From Bos javanicus (taxonomy: Eukaryota; Chordata; Mammalia; Artiodactyla; Bovidae), in the NCBI RefSeq assembly GCF_032452875.1, contig NC_083869.1:78734501-78798500 (forward strand): a stretch of DNA of 64,000 nucleotides. Reading direction: 5' to 3'. Made by a program: the position numbers and the translations under genes. Shown piece after piece: positions 55,865-64,000 of this stretch (position 1 is its first letter; each line of letters starts with the position of its first letter). The notes under the pieces are model-generated. The model did no database searches, had not been told where the DNA came from, and was given only the letters and a program-made list of their open reading frames with translations.

Positions 55865-56276
55865 ATTCTAAATGCTTAAATATGCCTTCCTGGATTAAGA
55901 AGTGGCATTGTGACTTTTCTTGAAATATCCCTCTCATTCACTATGGACCAGAAGGTCATCTCAGAGCCAGGAAAAGCAGGAAACAAGAAAAGGCTGCATT
56001 AATTAGCAGAAATATACTGAAGACTCATCAGCCATGAAAGCCTCCCTCTATAGAGCTCATGAAAGGAACTCTGACTTACCTTGGGACCTGCAGTATGTGG
56101 CAGTGGGCATCCTCGGCTCAGCCACTAAGCAACTGCAGGTTAAATGGAAGAAAAAAAAAAGAAAAAGAATAGTTGAGTGGATAATCTAGCTAGCTCACTT
56201 CCAGGGCTAATGTGCAGTGTCTTCTTACACAAGAAAGAAACACTCTATCCCAGAAAATCTTTCCTCCCCTCCTCCC
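55865..56276. other. Unique sequence, nothing recognised
   Basis: No gene or clear repeat; a short A-rich tract at 56150-56168. Confidence 0.45.
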
Positions 56277-56294
56277 AAACACAAACACACACAT

Positions 56295-56330
<36 letters not shown>

Positions 56331-56331
56331 T
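56277..56331 (+). repeat. (CA)n microsatellite
   Basis: An imperfect ACAAACACACACATA start followed by about 15 uninterrupted CA units. Confidence 0.95.
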
Positions 56332-57639
56332 CTCTTTTAAACTCTTAGACCCTTTGCCTCAGTTTCTTCCCAGGCAATTAACTTTATGAAAAGCTTCACT
56401 CAAAATGTTAGTTCCCAACCACCACAATATGTGTGGGTTATCCTTGAAGTTGTCACAAAATGTCCATAACCTTCTGTAACACACCACCAGGACATTCAGA
56501 AAAGAAGAATTTCACATAATGCTGTAAGACAGGAGAGACAGGAACTTACATTCTTCAAATAACAGGTTATGCTTCTTGCTGAGATATGCATCTTCTTAAC
56601 ACTGAATCCAATGCTAAAAGCCTAGAAATGTCAGGTGACCTCGGAAATACAAAATACTGTGTTTTATTTTGTATATTTTGTATTTTAAAGCCAACAACTC
56701 TTCATTCTCCTGCAGAAGCTTTTTCTAGTGTAATGTCTTTTTTTCATTTTGTAGAAACTCTCTGTCTAATTCTTTCTCCACTGATCTTGGTTTATTGTTG
56801 AAAATAAATGACTTCCTTTAAAGTAACCTCCCACCTTTTGTGCTGTGCTTAGAGGGAAAAAAAAAAAAAACAGAGGAAAGTTAGCTATAAAGAAAACAAT
56901 GACTTTGGCTGCCACGAGGTGGGAATGATTTAAAATACTTCCATCCAATTGAGCAGAAAACCTGTGGCCCTTTCAAGCTGAACTCCTGGAAGCTGCACTG
57001 CACATAATTGGAATCAGTGTGAATATCCCATGCAGCAAAATGAGGGAATGTCACTAACTCGCCCTTCTTCAGTGAAGAAATGCTTACCTTTCTGTTCTAA
57101 GTGCTTGAAAAAAAACAACTCAGATGAGAGCAATTTTTTCCCTATTTTTTTTATGTGTGAGTTCTTCTGCCCCTCTGGAAAGGGAGCCCCGAATCAGAAA
57201 AAGCTATGGGGTAGTATTGCCTGTTTTCGTTATAAATCTTCACTCATGACATACCAGAGGATACCTCCTCTATTAATGAGCCCACTGCATACATGGAACC
57301 ACTCAGGAGGTGATGAGCAAGTGAAAACAAGGTATGGTGCAGCAGCACCGGAAGTGAAATTGGTTTGGGCCAGGACAAAGCACTTCAACAGTTCTCTGAA
57401 TGGGAATTGTAAAGTCCACAAGCACCCCACAGTTAAGATGGGGCTATGAGAGGGGTGGCTTGACAGCCAGACTACCTGAATTCATTCCTGCTTTGCTAAG
57501 GATTTCCAGGTAGAATACAATATGTCAATTAAATGTAAATATCAGATTAAGAATGAATATACTTTACTCATTGTTTATAAACATGAGCTATACTAAAAGT
57601 TGTATGTTGTTACAAAAGTTATGTGGGAGATTAAGAATT
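56332..57639. other. Unique sequence; one unexplained 139-codon frame
   Basis: The frame at 57030-57449 (plus) starts MQQNEGMSLTRPSSVKK and includes a KCLPFCSKCLKK cysteine pair. I recognise no domain, and there is no splice or codon-use support. It is the longest open frame outside transposons on this side of the window but may be chance. A-runs lie near 56856-56870. Confidence 0.4.
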
Positions 57640-58070
57640 ACAAACTTCTAAATTCAAAGTAAATGAGTCATGGGTACGAAATGTACAGCATGGGGAATAT
57701 AGTCAACAATAATATATTGGTATGGTGACAGATGGTAACTAGGCTTACTTTGGTGATCATTTTGTAATGTATGGAAATATTGAATCACTATCTCATGCAT
57801 TAGAACTAACATAGTGTTGTTGGTCATTTATACTTCAAGACAAACAAACTCATAGAGAAATAAGCCAGATTTGTGGTTATCAGGGAGAGGGGGAATTGAG
57901 TGAAGACAGTCAAAAGGTACAAACTTTGAGTTATAGGATAAATAGTAGGAATGTAATGTATAGCATGATAAATATAATTAACACTGCTATATGCTATATA
58001 CGAAAGTTGTCAAGAGAGCAAATTCTCACAATTACATCTCAATTAAACCGGAAAGGAAAAATTGTATGAC
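57640..58070 (+). mobile_element. Old L1 (L1M) 3' end
   Basis: AACTCATAGAGAAATAAGCC, GTGGTTATCAGGGAGAGGGG and ATGTATAGCATGATAAATAT match the L1M 3'UTR. The left part (57650-57810) repeats a related 3'UTR phrase (ATGTACAGCATGGGGAATAT), so two overlapping or tandem L1 ends may be present. Confidence 0.68.
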
Positions 58071-58099
58071 AAAATCTGACAACTCTTAAGTTTACAATT

Positions 58100-58265
58100 T
58101 ATTTGCTTTATGCCTCTAATCTTGCCATGCTTTGATTATCTCATAGGAATAATATTTCCAAATAGTGATAATAATAACAATGTCCTCTTTGTAAGAGTGG
58201 TATAGGGATTAAATGAGTTAACATTTACTAAATGGTAGAATAGTCCCTGACACATCATAAGTACT
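58100..58265 (+). mobile_element. MIR SINE remnant
   Basis: GGAATAATATTTCC, TAGGGATTAAATGAGTTAAC and CCTGACACATCATAAGTACT match the sense MIR 3' half. Confidence 0.72.
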
Positions 58266-59426
58266 ATGTGTCAGTTTAAGAAAAATTAAAAGTGTACTTG
58301 TGAAAAAAAAATTTGGAGCCAGAAGAGTCAAAATGCAAGTTTCACAAATGAACCCACCCATTACCTTTATCTTAGAGTTCTGAACACCCAGGATGGATGA
58401 GCTGAATGGAGCAGTCGAGAAAGAACCCAGCTTAGAACTCATAAGCACTAGAAGAGATGAACCTGTCTAGCTGGAGTAATAAAGGCTATAAAACTAGCTG
58501 GTGAGCCAATTAAATCCACTGTGAGTAGGGAAGAGGAAATTATTATCCCTGACCTGATAACTGTGCCCAGCCACTCTTGCATGATTGATACATGAACTGT
58601 GCTTTCAAATTATTAACGTGGCTTGGTCCTCTCCTCAGGAAAGAGCAAGGGACAAGCATGCAGCTGAGTGTAGGTACAGAGCCATTGCTGAGGGATGATG
58701 TAGGATCACAGCCAAGAAAGATGTACCACTTTTCACAGACACAAGGGGCAATAGGACAGAATTGGAAGAGTGGACGGTCTGCTTGATCACCAGGAGGTCA
58801 TGGGCAAGATGAGGTGAAAGAAGACACCAACGAGGTAAGCAAGTGTTGGCCCTACAGTCCCGCTGGTGACCCAAGAGCAGCACCCCAGCTCTTGCAAGAA
58901 GCCCAGCAGTCTCAGTATCTCACTGGTCTTCCCTGAACAAATACATTGCTCTTGTATTTGAATTCATTATTTTGCATTTGTTTATCCATCGTTTTCTTCT
59001 GTAGACTGTGCCTTTCTTGTCCCCTTCCCTATTTTTCTCTTGTCAGCCTTTCTCAGTTCTGGGAGGAAGAGATGTCTACAGATCTAACCTCACTTTGGTA
59101 TCCACACCATACTCACATTCAGCCCAGGAAACCCCTTGTACTCTGTTGCTGGGTGTGAAATGAGTGAAAGGACAGTCCCCAGTTATCAAATCAGATCTCC
59201 TAGGCCCTGGCCAAGCAATTGAGGGTCTTGCATTTAGCAAGACTCAGTAAGTCCAAGAGAGGGTTGCTAAAGAGAGGTGGTTCTCTCTCTGTCCTATGCA
59301 GTTTTGTTGAGTTCAATGACATTTACTGACCATCAGCCACAGTCTTGCCCCATACCCAACACTACAACCTTGATCATGTGTCACCTGATGCTTAGGGAGG
59401 GCTGGCCATGTACCAAACCCACAAAG
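58266..59426. other. Unique sequence, nothing recognised
   Basis: No gene or clear repeat. Overlapping frames at 58592-58883 on both strands have no known family. Confidence 0.45.
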
Positions 59427-59472
59427 TGTGTATATATATATATACAAACCCACAAAGTATATATATATATAG
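59427..59472 (+). repeat. (TA)n tracts within a short direct duplication
   Basis: Two TATATATATA tracts, each preceded by CAAACCCACAAAGT, so a segment of about 30 bp is present twice in tandem (from about 59415). Confidence 0.88.
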
Positions 59473-60039
59473 CTTCATTTTTTTATAACAAATTTCTGGG
59501 GCAGACATAATTATTAATCCTGTCTTTCAGAGCCTTGCCATATAAAAGGTCATAAATGAGGAGGATACATCAGACTACAATACAGTGTGAATATTATATT
59601 CAGTCAAAAGTGTGTCTTTGTTCCATGTAGTTGACAGTCACTCTACTGAATTCTGGAGAACAACAGCAGATGTGTTGGGCAAGGTCTCTGTCCCTGCAGC
59701 ACATGCAGGCAGCAGGAGGACAACACCTAAGCAGGGACACTGAAGACTGCAGGGGGTGGCCCCCCTCAGGACTTATGGGAGGACATCACAGGGCAGGGGT
59801 ATCCCACAGATCCTGGGGGAGAGCCTTCAGGACAGGGTGAGTGTTTTGGCTTCTCTTACAGTCCCCAAAACTTAGCAGCTTACCTCACGTTCTATTGGTT
59901 ATAAGTGAATCTCAGGTCAGCTCAAATTTAAAAGGAGCAGCCCTGACTCCTAAAGACTAACATATGAGGTCCTCAAAAATTATAATAAAAGTTGTTGACT
60001 AAGGATCAACTTGTTAGACAACAGACAAGTCACGTATGT
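59473..60039. other. Unique sequence, nothing recognised
   Basis: No gene or clear repeat is seen. The frame at 59631-59840 is not recognisable. Confidence 0.45.
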
Positions 60040-60290
60040 GGATTGCCATTTCCTTTTCCAATACATAAAAGTGAAAAGTGAAAGTGAAGTTGCTCAATAG
60101 TGTCTGACTCTTTGCGTCCCCATGGACAGTAGCCTGCACCAGGCTCCTCCGTCCATGGGATTTTCTAGGCAAGAGTATTGGAGTGAGTTGCCATTTCCTT
60201 CTCCAGGGAATCTTCCCGACCCAGGGATCGAACCCAGGTCTCCCGCATTGTAGACAGACGCTTTACCATCTGAGCCACCAGGGAAGTCCA
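60040..60290 (-). mobile_element. Bov-tA SINE
   Basis: The antisense tRNA-derived head is on the right (GGATCGAACCCAGGTCTCCC, TCTGAGCCACCAGGGAAGTC). The Bov-A parts are on the left (TGGGATTTTCTAGGCAAGAG). The head keeps a good box-B-like GGTTCGATCCC on the minus strand. Confidence 0.92.
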
Positions 60291-60329
60291 TATATTAATA
60301 TACTGTATATATAATTAAGATATACTACA

Positions 60330-61190
60330 TTTCTAATTACAACCATCTTACAAAGTGGATGTCATCACTTTAGTTTTTAAAAGTGGGGGCTCACAGGACC
60401 AGATGGCTTCCAGGTGACCAAAAGTTTAGAGAAGAGCTAACACCTACTCAGACTCTTCCAGAAAACTGTAGAGGAAGGAAAACTCTCAAACACATTCTAT
60501 GAGGCCACTATCACCCTGATACCAAAACCAGACAAGGATACCACAAAAAAAGAAAATTACAAGCCATAGATACATAAAATCCTCAGCCAAATTCTAGCAA
60601 ACAGGACCCAATTGCACATTAAAAGGATCAAACACCATGATCAAGTGGTATTTATCCCAGAAATGCAAGGTTACTTCAATATACCCAAATCAATCAACGT
60701 GATACACCATGTCAACAAACTGAAAGATGAAAACCATATGATCATGTCAATAGATTCAGAGGAAACTTTTGACAATGCAGCAACAATAGAGAATCAGTCA
60801 TAGAGAACAGACTTGTGGGCACAGTGGGGGAAGGAGAGAGTGGGATGAATTGAGAGAGTAGCATGAAAACATATACATTACCATAGGTAAAACAGATAGC
60901 CAATGGGAATTTGCTGTATGATGTAGGGAGCTCAAATCAAGTTCTCTGTGACAACCTAGAGGGGTGAGAAGGGGTGGGAGGTAAGAGAGAAGTCAAGAGG
61001 GAGGGGACATATGTACACCTATAGCTGATTCATTTAATGTATGGCAGAGACCAAGACAATATTATGAAGTGATTATCCTCCAATTAAAAATAAATAAATT
61101 TTTTAAAGTAGGCGTTCAGATTCAGAAAACTTAAGTAACTGCTCAAAATCAGATGTCTTTGAAGTGTTCACATTGGGATTTGAAACAAGG
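60330..61190 (-). mobile_element. MIR SINE split by an L1
   Basis: The left piece (60330-60386, CATCTTACAAAGTGGATGTC) and right piece (61099-61190, GAAAACTTAAGTAACTGCTC and GGGATTTGAAACAAGG) join to give one antisense MIR. The L1 between them inserted in its A-rich centre. Confidence 0.62.
60387..61098 (+). mobile_element. Ruminant L1, internally deleted
   Basis: 60387-60785 is ORF2 RT sequence; a frame at 60612-60803 reads HDQVVFIPEMQGYFNIPKSINVI, the conserved L1 RT block. From about 60790 the sequence jumps to the 3'UTR (GAGAACAGACTTGTGGGCAC through CTCCAATTAAAAATAAATAA). Some 2 kb of ORF2 is missing. Probable duplication TTTTTAAA(A)GT on both sides. Confidence 0.8.
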
Positions 61191-62295
61191 TAAGGTTGAA
61201 TGTTGAGCCATACTCAAAGGTCACCTCTGCATAGATGGTCATCAGAGATTTCATAAAGGAAGTGATGCACTCACACTGTTTTAAAAAATAAGTAGGAGCT
61301 TCCCAAGTACATGAAAAGAAGAGGAGGTACTAATAGGAAAAATGTATACAAAGGATTCCTAGGTTGAAAGCCTGGGCCCTGTTCATTATTGCTAAAGTGT
61401 GAAGTGCAGGGCAGTGCTCAGGGGTAGAAGGCACAGGAAAGTCCTGAGGGCCAAGTCACTCGGCTCATAGCAATGGGGAGCTGGAAAATTTTTTTCAGTA
61501 GGTAAGTGGCATATGTCCTCTGGACCTTCCACAAGAGGTGTGAGGATCTAAGTCGCAGAGGGGCCTGTGTCCTTTTCTCAGCCAACAAGGGGATAGACCT
61601 CGGCAGCTGGTTGCACAGACGGGGCTCCTAGATGACGGGGAAAGTGTTGCATCACAGCTACTACTCTGATTCTCAGCACTGAGTTTGCCACCTCTTGGGT
61701 GACCAGTGAATGATGGAAGTATAGGTGGATGGAAGGATGGATGCTTTAAAAAAGCAAAATGTGCCACAACTGATAGCTCTTAAAAAGGAAACATGTAGAC
61801 AAACACTGACAAGAGCAATCAACTTCCTCAGTTCAAAGTGTTGTTTAGCTTTGAATGTACAACTTTACGAATTTCCAGCAAACTTTCTACTTGCAGTGAC
61901 CCATCTGGCCTGGCTATAACTGCTGCCATGGGCTTTTTCTCCCCTCTCTCTCTTGTCAGGAGGAATAGTCCTAGTTGGACAATTATGTTCACCCCCTTAT
62001 TTAACTAGCTCTGTGGTCTTCAGGAGAACTAATCTCAAGTTGATGTTCCCAGACCTGAACATTGTCTTCACTGCTATCTCATAGAGATCTCAAATCTGAA
62101 GGCGTGGTCTCTTTCAAATCCCCACCTTCTGCCCCCAGTGAGCTCTTTAGAGTTGAGTTACTGGTACCATTGTCTAAGAAGTCAGAACCTGAAAGCTAGC
62201 AGAGGCTCTTCCTTTTTCATTCACCATCACATAACATAGGTCAGTGAGTCATGGCAATCTTACCTCCTAAGTAACTCGTAAGTATGCCCACATGT
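61191..62295. other. Unique sequence, nothing recognised
   Basis: No gene or clear repeat. The antisense frame at 61495-61767 has no known family. A short GGATGGAAGGATGGATG-like simple repeat occurs at about 61727-61743. Confidence 0.45.
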
Positions 62296-62518
62296 GCACG
62301 TGTGTGCTCAATCGTGTCCAATTCTTTGTGACCCCATGGACTGGAGCCCACCAAGTTTCTCTGTTCATGGGATTTTCCAGGTAAGATTACTGGAGTGGGT
62401 TCCTATTTCCTTCTCCAGAGGATCTTCCTTACCCAGGGATCAAACCTGCATCTCCTTTGTCTCCTGCATTGCAGGCAGATTCTTTCCCACTCGAGCTGTC
62501 AGGGAAGCCCTTTTATGT
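62296..62518 (-). mobile_element. Bov-tA SINE
   Basis: Antisense head on the right (TCTTTCCCACTCGAGCTGTC, AGGGAAGCCC) and Bov-A on the left (GTGTGCTCAATCGTGTCCAA). CACATGT flanks it (62289-62295 and 62519-62525). Confidence 0.9.
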
Positions 62519-62574
62519 CACATGTCAAAAATGTAATTCCACCTATTCACTTCCTCTCTTCACCAATTATGCTG

Positions 62575-63035
62575 CCAAGCCCCATGTCAGGATCTCAGCA
62601 TCTTGCAGGAGCCTCTCAACTGGTTTATCTGCCTCCAGTCTCAACTCCTCTAGTTGACCTTCAAACTACACACCCTCCAAATTTTCCTAAAAGGCAAATG
62701 CTATCATTTCATTCTGAGATTCAGTACTTTATTACTGTGGAGAAGTTCAAACCTGATAGCATGATTTTGTGATATGATTTCTGTTTCTTTCTTGTGTCCC
62801 ATTCCCCATTGTCCTGCCTATGCATGTACTTGCTCATCTGAGCCACCTGCATCTTCTTAGACACACCCCCAACTCAGTTCCAGTCTACCTTGCTTCTGAG
62901 CCTCTGTACACACTGTTCTCTTATTCTTTCTACTTGGAATAGCCCTGCCTCTCTCAACTTCTGGGTAAACTTCTGCTCCTTCAAGAGTCAGCCCACACTG
63001 TGGAAATCACTATTGTCACAACTCCGCTGCCCTGC
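62575..63035 (+). mobile_element. L2 LINE remnant
   Basis: TTGCAGGAGCCTCTCAACTG, CTGCCTCCAGTCTCAACTCC, TTCTACTTGGAATAGCCCTG and CCTTCAAGAGTCAGCCCACA match the L2 3' region in order. The best-preserved L2 in the window. Confidence 0.8.
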
Positions 63036-63644
63036 TCCATATATCACAATACCTTCCAATCCATTGAAGGCAACTTCTACTATTCATTTGCATTCAGAGC
63101 TCTCCTGAGGAATAAAGAAAAACATATTTAAAAGGAATTATTTTCCCTACCTGTTTCTGAATTCCTAAAACACCTTTCCTACTTGCCTTTATAGAAGGAT
63201 GTCTGTGACTTACACTTATGTTCATGGGGTGTAAAATAACATTTCTTATAAGCAATTTTAGTGGTCACAGGAACAGGGACAATGCAAATGCTGGTAATAC
63301 CACAGGTTGGCTCACAACCACACCTGGTATAATCTTGCTTTCTAAATCCCTCATGCCATAGTTCCAATCTGAGCCCTCTTTGAATACCTAGCAGTTCTAT
63401 ATAAAATAAAAACTACTAAACTTTCTGTGCCCAAGGTATAATCTTCTAATTATTGGAAGTTTGTCTGTAAAGAGATCCTTTGTTGATCTTTTATCAGGGC
63501 CCAGGTTGCCTCATTTCTTGCCCATATAACCATATCAGTTATATGGGTATTTTCAGTATGCAGTATTTTCAGTTCTAAATATTCCAACAATCAAGAGGGA
63601 TCCTAGGGAATTGGAATTTGGAAAAAGGTTTCCCTGGCAGTCTG
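63036..63644. other. Unique sequence, nothing recognised
   Basis: AT-rich; no gene or clear repeat. Confidence 0.45.
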
Positions 63645-63860
63645 TGCATGCATGCTAAATCTCCTCAGTCAGATCCAACTCTTTGTGACCCTATGGACTA
63701 TAGCCCTTGAGGCTCCTCTGTCCTCGGGGATTCTCCAGGCAAGAATACTAGAGTGGGTTGCCATGCCCTTCTCCAGGGGATATTTTCAATGCAGGCACTG
63801 AATTCGTATCTCTGATGTCTCCTATATTGGCAGGTGGATTCTTTACCTCTAGCACCACCT
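63645..63860 (-). mobile_element. Bov-tA SINE
   Basis: Bov-A text on the left (CCTCAGTCAGATCCAACTCT) and a diverged antisense head on the right (TTGGCAGGTGGATTCTTTAC, CTCTAGCACCACCTG). Its right side touches the next SINE. Confidence 0.85.
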
Positions 63861-63861
63861 G

Positions 63862-64000
63862 CGGAGAAGGCAATGGCACCCAACTCCAGTACTCTTGCCT
63901 GGAAAATCCCATAGGCAGAGGAGCCTGGTGGGCTGCAGTCCATGGGGTCGCTAAGAGTCGGACACGACTGAGCGACTTCACTTTCACTTTTCACTTTCAT
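63862..64000 (-). mobile_element. Bov-A2 SINE, cut by the window edge
   Basis: Antisense second monomer from GGAGAAGGCAATGGCACCCA to the TTCACTTTCACTTTTCACTT boundary. The other monomer would lie beyond the window. It directly abuts the Bov-tA. Confidence 0.92.

Overview
This window is mammalian nuclear DNA from a ruminant, almost certainly a bovid (cattle, sheep or goat lineage). The evidence is its repeats: many copies of the RTE-type LINE BovB and of the ruminant SINEs Bov-A, Bov-A2 and Bov-tA, plus young L1 tails of the ruminant L1 type. Older mammal-wide repeats (MIR, L2, MER5A-like, MLT1-like LTRs, L1M) lie beneath them. I found no host protein-coding exon, no functional RNA gene, no CRISPR array and no bacterial-style operon. 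Every long reading frame I could interpret belongs to a decayed retrotransposon. Family names come from memory of consensus sequences, not from a search.

Layout. 1-180 is a BovB 3' end and 183-892 an L1 ORF1 remnant. From 893 to about 9950 runs an old, probably full-length L1 (5'UTR, ORF1, ORF2 pieces, 3'UTR), interrupted by SINEs and by two later L1 insertions, each with an inverted 5' part. From 11186 to 21677 one small Tigger-like DNA transposon is split by about 10 kb of nested insertions: a Bov-A SINE, a BovB end, and a 9.1-kb block with a 12-bp target duplication. That block is a BovB that itself contains an LTR fragment, a second near-full-length BovB, a third BovB and an antisense poly(A) retrocopy. 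21812-23688 is a 5'-truncated BovB whose reverse-transcriptase frame is broken only by stop codons. 23690-35700 is mostly unique DNA with scattered old repeats and one BovB inserted into a Bov-tA (26725-28606). 35700-53700 is again rich in BovB, Bov-tA and L1 tails, including a head-to-head BovB pair (39066-40013), a Bov-A2 with an extra monomer (42547-42968) and a near-full-length 5'-inverted BovB (50069-53660). 53700-64000 is mostly unique DNA with microsatellites, MIR, L2, L1 and Bov-tA copies.

The elements share machinery rather than forming a pathway. BovB and L1 each encode an endonuclease and reverse transcriptase acting by target-primed reverse transcription. Bov-A and Bov-tA SINEs carry a BovB-related part and are thought to be mobilised by BovB; poly(A) retrocopies are thought to be mobilised by L1. 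The strongest structural theme is repeated 5' inversion: at least six LINE insertions here have an inverted 5' segment abutting the 3' segment, the signature attributed to twin priming. I see no convincing previously undescribed functional system; the interest is in insertion mechanism and layering.
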